Origin: Gammaproteobacteria bacterium
GTDB taxonomy: Bacteria > Pseudomonadota > Gammaproteobacteria > Pseudomonadales > Azotimanducaceae
Direction of reading: 5' to 3'
DNA: 39,335 nt
Assembly: GCA_005799745.1 (NCBI GenBank)
Contig: SYFY01000140.1
Coordinates: forward strand, 1 to 39,335
Part shown: positions 25,233 to 34,135 of the stretch, one piece after another
Layout: each line of letters opens with the position of its first letter
How positions within the stretch are numbered: position 1 is the first letter of the stretch
Position numbers and translations under genes: made by a program
Notes under the pieces: model-generated
The model's input: the letters and a program-made list of their open reading frames with translations, nothing else
Database searches by the model: none
What the model was told of the DNA's origin: nothing

Positions 25233-28200
25233 ATGTCTGGCTTGATTCGTTTCTTTGCCGGACGCCACCTCCTCGTCAACGTTCTCGCGCTTACCGTGAT
25301 CGCCCTCGGCTGGATCTTCATCAGTGGCACACCGCGCGAGTTCATTCCCAGTGTCGCCTCACCAACGATCTTCATTCGTGCGGCACTTCCTGGAGCTTCT
25401 GCTCAAGACATCGAAACCAAACTCACCATCCCCATCGAAGAAGCCATCGAAGAAGTCGATGGCATCAAGAAGTACTTCTCGACCGTATCCGAGAGTGCCT
25501 CATCCACCACCGTTGAACTGTTCACTGACTTCAGTGATGAACAGGTACAGCGCATCATGCAGGAACTGCGTGATGCCGTGGATGGCATCACCGACTTTCC
25601 GCCGGAAATGGAAGATCGACCGACTCTCGAACAGTTCAATCCGGCCAAGCGTCCCATCATCGAAGTGGCACTACACGGCCCGATCGATGCCGTGATCCGA
25701 GATGCGAAGCGTCTTGAAATTGAGATGCGCCGATTGAACAGCGTTTCCCGCGTCGTTCTCGTTGGCGTACAGGATCCGGAAGTCCGTGTGCTGATCGACC
25801 CGGAACTTGCCCGCGCTCACGGCGTCACCGTGATCGATGTCGTGCGCGCCATCAACCGGGACAACGTCAGTGGTACCGGTGATGCCCTCGAAACGGAAAC
25901 TGCGCGGGTGAAGGTCGAAGTCTGGAACCGCTACGAAAAACCCGAAGACGCGGCTGACACCATCATCAAAGCACTGCCGGGTGGCGCCGTGCTGCGTGTT
26001 CGTGACGTGGCGCGCATCGAAAGTGGTTATGAAGATACACGCCTGATCAGCCACACCAACGCAGAACGTGGTGTTTCCCTGATCGTGCGTAAACGTGAGA
26101 ACGCTGACCAGATCGACGCAGTCGACGAAGTGCGCACGTTCATGGGCAAGGTGAAACTCTCGGAGGGTGTGACCTACGAGTACCTGGGTGATATCTCCTT
26201 CTTCACCAAGAACCGGCTCGATGTGATGTTCTCCAACGGCATCCTCGGCGCGATCCTTGTGGCCATCGTGCTGTATCTCTTCATGGATACTCAAAGCGCC
26301 ATCTGGGTTCTGGCGAGTATTCCGGTCGTCTTCATGGGCGCGCTCGCCATCATCGGTTTTTCCGGTATGACCTTGAACATGATGGTGCTCAACGGCTTCA
26401 TCATCGTGCTGGGCATGGTGGTCGACGACGCCATCGTCGTTGCAGAACACATTGTCGCGACGATTGAAAAAGGTGTGGATCGCGCCACAGCGGTGGTGAG
26501 CGCATCGATCGAAATGGTCGGCCCGGTGTTCGCGGCTTCCATCACCACGATGATCGCCTTTGCGCCGATGCTCGCGATCGGCGGGTTGCCGGGAAAGATC
26601 ACCTGGCAGTTACCTGCAGTCGTGGTGATGGTGTTGCTCTTTTCGCTCATCGACACCTTCACCTTTCTGCCATCGCACATGATGGTGCTAATACGGTTCT
26701 CGAAACCCAAAAAGCCACGCTTCATGACGCGGCTCGAGGCGCTGTACAAGGACACCCTGCGATTCAGCCTGCGTTTCCGCTGGCCGACCCTCGCGATCTT
26801 CGCCGCCATCCTCGTGTTCGTCATGGCCGTGATCCGGCCTCAAGTGCCCTTCGTCCTGTTTCCACAAACAGACGCACGCGTGTTGTTTCTCGAAGTGACC
26901 ACCCCGCTCGGGACGCCCATGGAGGTCACAGAAGGCATCGCCGCTGATATCGAACGTCAGATACTTGAACTCGGAAAACCCGATATCCGTAGCGTCACCG
27001 CGCGCATCGGTCACCAGGATTCAGGGAGGGTCGACCGCCAACGCGGTGAGGCCGAACATCAGGCGCTGATATCTACTGAATTCAAGGAACTGGATCGTTT
27101 ACGCACCAACCAGGAGTGGATTGGGTATCTTAGGAACAACCTGCAAATGCCGGATGGTACACACGTTCGCTTCGTATCCGAGTACATGGGCCCACCTACG
27201 GACCAACCTGTGACGCTGCACGTACTCGCCAACGACGACGTCACGCGGCGTTCCGTCGCTCACGAAATCGCGGGGCGTATCGGTGCGATTCCAGGACTCA
27301 TCGAAGTGGACATCGATGAACGCGAAGGCACGTCGCACCTCGATCTGATGCTGCGCCGCGACCAACTCGCGCGTCTCGGGCTTGATGCCACCGATGTGAC
27401 CCAAACCGTGCAGGCATCCTACTTCGGCATCAAGGCCACTGAACATCGTGGCCTTGATGACACCACTGCCATTCGTGTGCAATTTGATATCGGCGCCCGT
27501 CGCGATGTTCAGGCACTGCTCGACACGCCCGTACGCACGGCCACACGAGAGCTCGTGGCGCTCCGTGATGTGGTCGATCCCGTCGAGGTCCACGCCCTCG
27601 GCCGCATCTACCACCGTGATGGATGTCGCGCAGCAACGGTGCGAGCGAGTTTCGCACCTGATTCCGGTCACACCGCCCTCTCCTTTGCGGCGCGCCTTCG
27701 CACCGAGATGTTGCCGCAATACGAAGACATGGAGGGCGTAGACATCATTCTCGGAGGGGAAGCGGAAACCACCGAAGAAACCACAGGTGATCTAGGACGT
27801 GTGGGCATCGTTGTCATCATCGGCATCGCCATGGTGATCTGGATTCTTCTGGGTTCCTTCCTCGAAACCCTGATGGTGATCAGCGTCATTCCCTTTGCAG
27901 TGGCAGGTGTGATGATCGCATTCTTCCTGCACGGCTACGCCCTCAGCATGTTCTCGATGATGGGCGTCATTGGCCTTGCCGGTGTGGTGGTGAACTCATC
28001 CATCGTCATGGGCGATGCGGTGCACCGTATGTCGCGCACGATCGAAGCAGGCGTCGATCCGCAGGATGTATTCCTCGAAGCCATCGTCAGCCGGTTACGG
28101 CCGATTCTCATCACGACTCTCACGACACTCGGTGGGGTTTTCCCAACGGCCTATGGCATCGGCGGCTATGACTCGATGGTCAGTCCCATGTCGGTCGCCA

Positions 28201-28298
28201 TCGGCTGGGGGCTCTTCTTCGCCACCTTCATTACTTTGTTTCTCGTACCAGTACTGTATTCGTTCAGTCACCAACGTCGTTATGGGGTGGCGACATGA
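25233..28298 (+). CDS. RND-family efflux transporter, inner-membrane pump subunit
   Basis: A 1021-residue pump with the usual duplicated 6-TM plus large periplasmic domain layout. TM1 starts at residue ~10 (HLLVNVLALTVIALGWIF). The proton-relay region in TM4 reads LGMVVDDAIVVAEHI with adjacent Asp398-Asp399. The porter-domain start GTPREFIPSVASPTI resembles the divergent AcrB-like subgroup often found next to short adaptors, rather than classic AcrB or CusA. The cargo is unknown. The ATGA at 28295-28298 overlaps its stop with the start of the next gene, so the pump is translationally tied to two HCCA-isomerase-like proteins. That makes an aromatic or glutathione-conjugated cargo plausible, by inference only. 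Confidence 0.95.
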   Translation: MSGLIRFFAGRHLLVNVLALTVIALGWIFISGTPREFIPSVASPTIFIRAALPGASAQDIETKLTIPIEEAIEEVDGIKKYFSTVSESASSTTVELFTDFSDEQVQRIMQELRDAVDGITDFPPEMEDRPTLEQFNPAKRPIIEVALHGPIDAVIRDAKRLEIEMRRLNSVSRVVLVGVQDPEVRVLIDPELARAHGVTVIDVVRAINRDNVSGTGDALETETARVKVEVWNRYEKPEDAADTIIKALPGGAVLRVRDVARIESGYEDTRLISHTNAERGVSLIVRKRENADQIDAVDEVRTFMGKVKLSEGVTYEYLGDISFFTKNRLDVMFSNGILGAILVAIVLYLFMDTQSAIWVLASIPVVFMGALAIIGFSGMTLNMMVLNGFIIVLGMVVDDAIVVAEHIVATIEKGVDRATAVVSASIEMVGPVFAASITTMIAFAPMLAIGGLPGKITWQLPAVVVMVLLFSLIDTFTFLPSHMMVLIRFSKPKKPRFMTRLEALYKDTLRFSLRFRWPTLAIFAAILVFVMAVIRPQVPFVLFPQTDARVLFLEVTTPLGTPMEVTEGIAADIERQILELGKPDIRSVTARIGHQDSGRVDRQRGEAEHQALISTEFKELDRLRTNQEWIGYLRNNLQMPDGTHVRFVSEYMGPPTDQPVTLHVLANDDVTRRSVAHEIAGRIGAIPGLIEVDIDEREGTSHLDLMLRRDQLARLGLDATDVTQTVQASYFGIKATEHRGLDDTTAIRVQFDIGARRDVQALLDTPVRTATRELVALRDVVDPVEVHALGRIYHRDGCRAATVRASFAPDSGHTALSFAARLRTEMLPQYEDMEGVDIILGGEAETTEETTGDLGRVGIVVIIGIAMVIWILLGSFLETLMVISVIPFAVAGVMIAFFLHGYALSMFSMMGVIGLAGVVVNSSIVMGDAVHRMSRTIEAGVDPQDVFLEAIVSRLRPILITTLTTLGGVFPTAYGIGGYDSMVSPMSVAIGWGLFFATFITLFLVPVLYSFSHQRRYGVAT

Positions 28299-28981
28299 TC
28301 GATCCGATGACCTCCGAATCACCGTTGATCGTTTACCTCGACATCAAAAGCCCCTACGCCTATATCGCGGTAGAACCCACCATCGCGCTCGGCCAGGAAC
28401 TTGGCATTCGTATCGACTGGCGACCGCTCACGCTCAACATCCCGAGTTATCTCGGTTCGGCGCGCACCGATGCCAGTGGCAAGGTGGTGCAAAGTGAACG
28501 CACACCTGCCCAGTGGAACGCCGTGCGGTACGCCTACCGGGATGCCAAACGCTACGCACGACTACGCGGCATCACGCTCTATGGCACACAGAAAATCTGG
28601 GATTCATCCCTCGCGGGCATCGCCTTGTTGTGGGCAAGACAACACGGTGAAGCCGCAGCAGTGGCCTGGTTGCGTGCGGTCTATCCACCATTCTGGCGAC
28701 GTGAACTCGACATTGAAAATGTCGCTGTGATCGAAGCGACGTTGCAGCATGCAGGTGTTTCGACAAATGGATTTGACGCGTGGTTGAACGGTGAGGGAAG
28801 AATTCAACACGATGCACTTCAGGCCGCATTGCATCCCGTCGGTATCTTCGGCGTGCCTACCTACATCGTCGCAGGTGATCGCTTCTTCGGTCGTGAACAC
28901 CTACCCGCGGTGCGCTGGTTGCTCTCGGGTAAACAAGTTCCGGCACCCGTCGCCGTCTATCCGTTGGATACAACCCCATGA
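28295..28981 (+). CDS. 2-hydroxychromene-2-carboxylate isomerase-like DsbA-fold protein, first copy
   Basis: A 228-residue GST-kappa/DsbA-fold protein. The first strand and active-site region read LIVYLDIKSPYAYIA (the Ser of S-P-x-x-Y is the glutathione-activating residue in HCCA isomerases), and the C-terminal part has GIFGVPTYIVAGDRFFGREHLPAVRWLL. Classical members isomerise naphthalene or aromatic breakdown intermediates with glutathione. The start ATG 28295 overlaps the RND stop (ATGA). It is followed by a second, diverged copy that again overlaps by ATGA. Confidence 0.86.
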   Translation: MIDPMTSESPLIVYLDIKSPYAYIAVEPTIALGQELGIRIDWRPLTLNIPSYLGSARTDASGKVVQSERTPAQWNAVRYAYRDAKRYARLRGITLYGTQKIWDSSLAGIALLWARQHGEAAAVAWLRAVYPPFWRRELDIENVAVIEATLQHAGVSTNGFDAWLNGEGRIQHDALQAALHPVGIFGVPTYIVAGDRFFGREHLPAVRWLLSGKQVPAPVAVYPLDTTP

Positions 28982-29574
28982 GTCCTCTCGAGATCTTCAT
29001 CGATCCTTTCAGCGCGCCGTCGTATCTCGCGCTTAAGCCCACGTTCGAGTTATGTACAGAACTGAAGGTTGTCCCGACGTGGCATCCGTTTCGTGCACCC
29101 GCTGAGCGCAGAACTTCCAAAGACCTCGATGCCGATGTGCGCCAACGCCATCAGCGGGTTCGGCAGGAGTACCGCGACCATGACTATGCGCGGTACGCAG
29201 CGTGGCAAGGAGTTCCGTTCCAGCGTCCTGCACTTTCGACGAATCGAGATCTCATTGACTATGCGTTGATCCGACTGGGCGATTCGCCTGAAGCCACACG
29301 CTTCCTGCAATCCCTGACTGCAATGCTCTGGGGTGGATACTCAGAGCCCGAGGCTAGCGAGTTTGCGGAGCTCGCGGGACTTCCTTCACTGCTCGCAGAC
29401 TTTCAATCCGAAGGTGCAGATGTACTCGCGGCGGAATCCCGTCGGGTTGAACCACTCGGCATCTTCGATGCACCGGCATACCTCATCGATGGTGAACTGT
29501 TTATCGGTCGACAACACCTACCCGCCATTCGGCAACTGCTGACCGTCGGCGACCCTTTCAACATTTCGACCTGA
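28978..29574 (+). CDS. 2-hydroxychromene-2-carboxylate isomerase-like DsbA-fold protein, second copy
   Basis: A 198-residue diverged paralogue of the preceding protein. The N-terminus reads EIFIDPFSAPSYLALKP, in which the S-P-x-x-Y of copy one is shifted to S-A-P-S-Y. The C-terminal GIFDAPAYLIDGELFIGRQHLPAIRQLL aligns with the same block in copy one. The catalytic Ser context therefore differs. It overlaps copy one by ATGA (28978-28981). The two may form a heterodimer or split active and structural roles; this is an inference. The amidase follows after 19 bases. Confidence 0.85.
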   Translation: MSPLEIFIDPFSAPSYLALKPTFELCTELKVVPTWHPFRAPAERRTSKDLDADVRQRHQRVRQEYRDHDYARYAAWQGVPFQRPALSTNRDLIDYALIRLGDSPEATRFLQSLTAMLWGGYSEPEASEFAELAGLPSLLADFQSEGADVLAAESRRVEPLGIFDAPAYLIDGELFIGRQHLPAIRQLLTVGDPFNIST

Positions 29575-29593
29575 CACGAACCAGGAGGCGCTC

Positions 29594-29890
29594 ATGATCT
29601 TCAAGGAATATGCGATCTTTGACGGTCTCGGCCTTGCCGAACTCGTGAAACGGGGAGATGTCTCCATCCAGGACCTGGTCGACAGCGCGCTGGACGTGAT
29701 TCAGCGCCAAAACCCCAAGGTCAACTGCGTCGTGCAACATCTTCCGAAACATGCGAAAAAAACAGATCGTAGCAGGTCTTCCAACGGGCCCATTCCGTGG
29801 TGTGCCTTTCCTCGTCAAGGAGTTTGGCATGCACTTCAAGGGACAGAAGTCGTCTCACGGTTCGCGACTCGGTGCGGACCTGACCTATAA
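29594..29890 (+). pseudogene. Amidase-signature enzyme, N-terminal fragment of a gene with several lesions
   Basis: ATG 29594 has AGGAGG (29581-29586) upstream, so this is the real start. The frame gives MIFKEYAIFDGLGLAELVKRG and VNCVVQHLPKHAKK and then loses sense at a run of seven A (29756-29762). With one A fewer the protein continues as QIVAGLPTGPFRGVPFLVKE, which is the expected approach to the catalytic Lys. Residues after about base 29756 in this frame are spurious. Confidence 0.7.
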
Positions 29891-30473
29891 CTTCGATACC
29901 GAACTGATGCTTCGATGTAATGCAGCAGGACTCGTCACCATCGGCACGACCTCGACACCAGAAATGGCGTTTAACGCGAGTTCCGAAGCCGTGCAGTACG
30001 GTCCATCACGCACCCGTGGAACCTCGACTATTCGGTCGGCGGTTCATCCGGCGGCTCAGGCGCTGCCGTCGGTTCGGGCATGGTCCCTATCGCTCATGCC
30101 AACGACGGTGGTGGCTCCATCCGCATTCCCCGCAGCGTGCAACGGCTTGATCGGCATGAAGCCGACACGGGGTCGTACCCCCGGCAGCCCTCACGGCGGT
30201 CTCCTGTTGTGGGGGCTGAGAGTAGAGTTTGCGGTAACCCGCAGCGTTCGTGACTCCGCGGCGTTACTCGACGCGGTATCCGGTCCCGATGCCGGATACT
30301 TCTACGTCGCCGAACCCCCGAAACGCAGCTTCCTGGCGGCAGCGATGACACCACCACGCCCGCTCACCATCGGCGTCATTGATCGACTGCCGGGGAGCCG
30401 GTCCATCGCACCAGAGATTCGTGCGCGTTTAAACGACACCATCAAGCTGCCCGAGTCGCTCGGTCATCGCTGA
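29751..30473 (+). pseudogene. Amidase-signature enzyme, middle part with an internal out-of-frame stretch
   Basis: The frame gives AGLPTGPFRGVPFLVKEFG with the catalytic Lys, then [21 protein letters not shown]. Between about 30010 and 30128 the true sense is in another frame ([17 protein letters not shown], then [17 protein letters not shown]), which is the amidase signature with the cis-Ser and nucleophile Ser. Sense returns to this frame as [22 protein letters not shown] and runs to a TGA at 30471-30473. One base is missing near 30008-30013 and one is extra in a C4 run at 30128-30131, so the two shifts compensate. The family hydrolyses amides in the cytosol; the substrate is unknown. Confidence 0.72.
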
Positions 30474-30479
30474 GAGTCC

Positions 30480-31034
30480 GTGCGCCTCAAATACGACAAC
30501 GATGCGTTTAACGAATCGACGGTGAAGCTGTGGGCGACGTCCACCGCCAGCGGAATGGAAGCCTTCTCTGCCATGACAGGCAGACCCATCAACGCAGCGA
30601 CTGCCGAAGCCGTGATACTCGCGACGTACCGCTACGCGAAGACCATAACGGCCGTCGATATGGAGCGTGCAATGGGCGTGCAGAACGTGGTGTCGCGAAC
30701 GGTGGGTCAGGTGATGCGGCGATTTGATGTGCTCCTCACCCCCGGACTCACACGCGATGTGGCCAAACTCGGGGAGCTCGATCAGAACGCCAAGGGCGTG
30801 GATCTGCTCAGTTGGTGTAACCAGATCATCAGCAACTACTCGGCTTTCACCGCTTTGTCTAACACCACTGGACAGCCCGCCGTCATGTTGCCGCTCTGGC
30901 AAGCCAAATCTGGTTTACCACTTGCGATGCATTTCGCCGGCCGGCTCGGCGATGAAGAAACTCTCTACAGTCTTTCGGGGCAGCTCGAACAGGTACTGCC
31001 CTGGGCGCAGCGCAAGCCGCCGATTTACGGTTAA
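30480..31034 (+). pseudogene. Amidase-signature enzyme, C-terminal part behind an in-frame TGA
   Basis: This is the same frame as the middle part, resumed after TGA 30471-30473. MRLKYDNDAFNESTVKLWATSTASG and the C-terminal core QPAVMLPLWQAKSGLPLAMHFAGRLGDEETL belong to the amidase fold. The P-A-x-x-L-P...G-L-P-x-x-x-x-x-x-G block is typical of the family C-terminus. The ATG 30480 is internal and has no ribosome site. Counting all parts, the gene would encode about 480 residues, normal for the family. Confidence 0.7.
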
Positions 31035-31036
31035 TC

Positions 31037-31065
31037 GCCACTTCGCGCGAGTGGTTGTTTCGTTT
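31037..31065 (+). terminator. Weak intrinsic terminator between convergent amidase and crotonase genes
   Basis: GCCACT (31037-31042) and AGTGGT (31050-31055) form a six-pair stem (one G-U) with a seven-base loop, followed by TGTTTCGTTT on the plus strand. It starts three bases after the amidase stop. Its stability is modest. Confidence 0.38.
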
Positions 31066-31976
31066 CACTGATCCTCGACCAACCGCCCCTGCCCGTCCCT
31101 GATTTCAGGCCCGTTCACCCGCGCGCGCCCATCACCAAACTTCTGGTCACGATCCTTCAACGCATCCGCAAGCCCGCGCTCACGAAACGCACGCCGGTAT
31201 TCATCAGCGCCACGGGTGTTATGACCACGTGCATCATTCTCAGCGGCAAGACGCTGCAGTGTGCGTGCGCCTTGCAGCTCGAGTGCGAGGTTGATGATGC
31301 GTTTGTTGGCCGTGAGGAGATCAGGATCGATGAGTGCGAGTCGATCAGCGAGCTGTTCGACTTCCTGTTCGAGGTATTCCTTCGGCACCGCCTTCATGGC
31401 AAGACCGAGTTGTTGCGCCTCTTGGCCGGTGACAGTGTCGCCCGTCATGGTGAGCCGCTTCGCCCACTGCGGACCAATGTTGTAGAGCCACATGTTGTTC
31501 GGCAGCGCCCCGAGGTTACGTGCTGGCGGAAAGCCAAACTTTGCATCATCCGCGCAGATCACCATGTCACAGAGCAGCGCAATGTCGGTGCCACCTGCCA
31601 GACAAAACCCATGCACCTGACAGATGCTCGGTTTATGCATATCGAAAAGCGCCATTCGCCAACGCTGCGCACGTTCCATCTGCCAGGCATCGTCATCAAA
31701 ACTGCGACCACCTCGATAACGATTCTCTTCACTTTGGATGCGCGATACAGGAATCGCACTGTCATCGCCCCGCAGGTCATAACCTGAGGAGAACGACCGG
31801 CCTGCGCCTTTCACGATCACACAGTGCACATCGCGATCGTTGTCCGCTTCCCACAACGCCTCATTGAGCTCTTCGAGCATCTTCATGGTGATGGCGTTGA
31901 GTTTTTCGGGACGGTTCAAGGTGATACGTACCCGTCCGTTTTCTTTGTCGTAGAGGATGCTTGTGAAGCCGGTCAT
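31065..31976 (-). CDS. Enoyl-CoA hydratase/isomerase (crotonase) family protein with altered active site
   Basis: A 303-residue crotonase-fold protein. The oxyanion-hole segments are FSSGYDLRG and CLAGGTDIALLCD. The first catalytic Glu position of hydratases (G-G-G-x-E) is Asp, and the second (Q-P-E-x-x-L-G) is not recognisable in FGFPPARNLGALP. Classical hydration is therefore unlikely; an isomerase, hydrolase or decarboxylase role is possible. A charged C-terminal tail (DRDQKFGDGRAR) resembles a group of longer crotonases seen in catabolic clusters. GGGGAG precedes ATG 31976 by eight bases. It is the last gene of the eight-gene minus-strand run. Confidence 0.9.
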   Translation of the reverse strand: MTGFTSILYDKENGRVRITLNRPEKLNAITMKMLEELNEALWEADNDRDVHCVIVKGAGRSFSSGYDLRGDDSAIPVSRIQSEENRYRGGRSFDDDAWQMERAQRWRMALFDMHKPSICQVHGFCLAGGTDIALLCDMVICADDAKFGFPPARNLGALPNNMWLYNIGPQWAKRLTMTGDTVTGQEAQQLGLAMKAVPKEYLEQEVEQLADRLALIDPDLLTANKRIINLALELQGARTLQRLAAENDARGHNTRGADEYRRAFRERGLADALKDRDQKFGDGRARVNGPEIRDGQGRLVEDQ

Positions 31977-32016
31977 GGTGATACTCCCCTTATTGAAAAA
32001 GCAGATACGAAACGGT

Positions 32017-32649
32017 TCAGAACATCAGCACGCTTTTAACAGGTTCACGCACACGATAGTCCGCACTCCACCGTGCAATGTTCTCGAACTCGGCGAGGTT
32101 TTCGAGCTCACGAAACCGCATAAACTGTAGCGCGCCTTGCAAGGTGCAATCTGCCACCGTAACCCGTTCACCCATCAGGAAGGGCCGACCGTCGGCGAGC
32201 TCGCGGTTAAGCCAACTGAATGCCACCTGTAGTTGTGCCAGTGCATGTGCCGCGATGGCTGGATTCGCTGGCCAGCCCAGTGGTGAGTTAGTGGCATGCA
32301 CATAAGTCGCGCTTGGAATCAGAATCCGCACGTCGGCGACACGTTCAAGCGTTCGTGCCTGACCACGCTCTTCTGCGGTCTCCCCCCACATCGAACCTTG
32401 AGGATATTTCTCCTCGAGATATTCAATGATCGGCAGGGACTCGAAGATGGTTCGCCCATCGTCGAGTTCGAGCACCGGCATCGTGCCGAAGGGGTTTTTC
32501 GCAAGGAATTCTGCAGTGCGGTTCGCCTTCTTGAAGACATTGACCTTTCGAATCTCAAGATCCAGGGTCACACCCTTTGCCATTTTTTCAGCGAGGTAGA
32601 GCCGGACCTTGGTCGGATTCGGCGCTCCTGGAAGATCGTGCAGGATCAT
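32017..32649 (-). CDS. Glutathione S-transferase family protein
   Basis: A 210-residue soluble protein with the N-terminal thioredoxin-like half (MILHDLPGAPNPTKVRLYL, FGTMPVLELDDGRTIFESLPIIEYLEEKYP, which contains the cis-Pro and the Glu-Ser that binds the gamma-glutamyl group) and the C-terminal helical half (FLMGERVTVADCTLQGALQF, the conserved N-capping Asp). It would conjugate, isomerise or reduce electrophiles with glutathione. It lies 36 bases behind the CurA-type reductase and 40 bases ahead of the crotonase. Confidence 0.92.
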   Translation of the reverse strand: MILHDLPGAPNPTKVRLYLAEKMAKGVTLDLEIRKVNVFKKANRTAEFLAKNPFGTMPVLELDDGRTIFESLPIIEYLEEKYPQGSMWGETAEERGQARTLERVADVRILIPSATYVHATNSPLGWPANPAIAAHALAQLQVAFSWLNRELADGRPFLMGERVTVADCTLQGALQFMRFRELENLAEFENIARWSADYRVREPVKSVLMF

Positions 32650-32685
32650 GATCGTTCTGCCTGATTGAATTGAGGAAGCGGGCGT

Positions 32686-33702
32686 TCAGCGGGTTGGATC
32701 ATCGCTGATTCGCACCAGCCGCTTACCCACGTTATCGCCACGTAACATGCCGATGAGCGCAGCCGGCGTGTTTTCGATGTCATCCACGATGTCATCAAAA
32801 TATCGCACCTCACCGCGTCGCATGCGAGCCGCCATTCGGGTCGGGTAAGTGTCGAAGTCCTGCATGTGATCGTAAATGATGAAGCCCCGCATCATGGCGC
32901 GTTTACCCACCACATTGCCGGCGTTGCGTAGTGGATAACCACCGCCATCGTATTGACTGATCATGCCGCACACGGGAATACGTGCGAACGGTTTGATGCG
33001 CGCAAGCACCGCATCAAGCGTCTCTCCACCGACGTTGTCGAAATACACATCGATGCCTTCGGGGCAAAGTCGATCAAGGGCCCTCGCGGGTGGCTCACTG
33101 CGATAGTTGAACACTGCGTCATAACGGAGGTTTTCAAGACAATGACGCACTTTGTCGTCGGTACCTGCAGACCCAATCACTCGAGCACCTGCGGCTTTCG
33201 CAAGCTGCCCCGCGACTGATCCAACTGCTCCAGTGGCCGCTGAAACAAAAACCGTTTCGCCCGCTTTCACCTGTGCGATATCGATCATGCCAACTTCCGC
33301 CGTGCGCCCTGGCATGCCGAGTACGGAGATGGCGTGGCTGATAGGGCCAAGTGTTGGATCGATCTTGCGTAATGCCCGCACATCCTTAAGCCGCGTGAAG
33401 TTCTCCCAACGCAGGAAGTCCCAGACAAAGTCGCCTTCGCTGAATGCAGGGTTTCGACTCTGAACGATCTGCCCTACAACTCTCGCTGGAATCGGCTCAC
33501 CAAGTGAAAATCCTGCGGCATAGCCGACGCCTCCCGACATGCGACCCCGCATGTATGGATCACACGAGAGGTAGATATTGCGTACGAGCACCTCACCCGA
33601 CGCGATTTCCGGCACGGGCTCTTGCCGCAAAACGAAGTTGTCAGAGGTGGCTGCGCCTCGCGGATAAGCCGCGAGGCAAACCTGGGTATTTTCAAGTGCC
33701 AT
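32686..33702 (-). CDS. Zinc-free NADP-dependent medium-chain oxidoreductase (CurA / prostaglandin-reductase type)
   Basis: A 338-residue MDR enzyme reducing alpha,beta-unsaturated carbonyls with NADPH. The N-terminal catalytic domain has NIYLSCDPYMRGRMSG; the Rossmann domain has VSAATGAVGSVAGQLAKAAGARVIGSAGTDDK, and the substrate end has FDNVGGETLDAVL and CGMISQYDGGGY. Zinc ligands are absent, as expected for this branch. GGAG lies four to five bases upstream of ATG 33702. It is in line with the VOC and GST genes and probably detoxifies reactive enones from the same pathway. Confidence 0.93.
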   Translation of the reverse strand: MALENTQVCLAAYPRGAATSDNFVLRQEPVPEIASGEVLVRNIYLSCDPYMRGRMSGGVGYAAGFSLGEPIPARVVGQIVQSRNPAFSEGDFVWDFLRWENFTRLKDVRALRKIDPTLGPISHAISVLGMPGRTAEVGMIDIAQVKAGETVFVSAATGAVGSVAGQLAKAAGARVIGSAGTDDKVRHCLENLRYDAVFNYRSEPPARALDRLCPEGIDVYFDNVGGETLDAVLARIKPFARIPVCGMISQYDGGGYPLRNAGNVVGKRAMMRGFIIYDHMQDFDTYPTRMAARMRRGEVRYFDDIVDDIENTPAALIGMLRGDNVGKRLVRISDDPTR

Positions 33703-33724
33703 AAGGCTCCTCGAATGCGCGGGA

Positions 33725-34132
33725 TCAGGCGGTTTTGGTTAAGAACTCAACCAGGTTGCCATCGGGGTCGGTGACGATGGCGATGCGAATGCCTGGTCGC
33801 GCCTCACGGGGTTCAACCACAACGGTTGATCCGGCGGCACGGCTGTCCGCAACCAAGGCTTCGAGATTGTTTACCGAGATCGTGAAGTACCGCATGCCCG
33901 TCGCACCCGTGATGCCACCACCGGCTGCTTTTGCTTCAGGCAATTTCGCCGGCGCGACGATCTTGATGAGGCTTTCACCACACCACACCCGGTGCATAAC
34001 ACCACCACCGGGAAAGGGCGTGTCCGGCTCCTGACGAAATCCCAGCACATCACGATAAAACGTGAGCATGGCTGCCGGTTGGCCGGTGATCATGCCAAGG
34101 TCGATGCCTTGCTTCGTGAGTTGAATGCCCAT
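33725..34132 (-). CDS. VOC-superfamily (glyoxalase/bleomycin-resistance/dioxygenase fold) protein
   Basis: 135 residues with two beta-alpha-beta-beta-beta units: GIDLGMITGQPAAMLTFYRDVLGF in the first and RYFTISVNNLEALVADSRAAG plus IAIVTDPDGNLVEFLT in the second. The terminal Glu of D-P-x-G-N-x-x-E matches the metal ligand. The chemistry is not predictable from the fold alone. The Shine-Dalgarno GGAGG is inside the last codons of the cyclophilin gene (stop at 34136), so the two are tightly linked. Confidence 0.9.
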   Translation of the reverse strand: MGIQLTKQGIDLGMITGQPAAMLTFYRDVLGFRQEPDTPFPGGGVMHRVWCGESLIKIVAPAKLPEAKAAGGGITGATGMRYFTISVNNLEALVADSRAAGSTVVVEPREARPGIRIAIVTDPDGNLVEFLTKTA

Positions 34133-34135
34133 AGC

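Noticed and set aside
25671-26450. 259-residue His/Asp-rich minus-strand frame opposite the RND pump
   Set aside because: The plus strand encodes an unbroken, clearly homologous RND pump over the same bases; the antisense product has no family features.
30471-30473. TGA in the amidase as a selenocysteine codon, given the nearby selD
   Set aside because: Amidases have no known selenoprotein members, the site is not near the catalytic residues, the gene also has frameshifts, and no SECIS-like hairpin was recognised directly after it.
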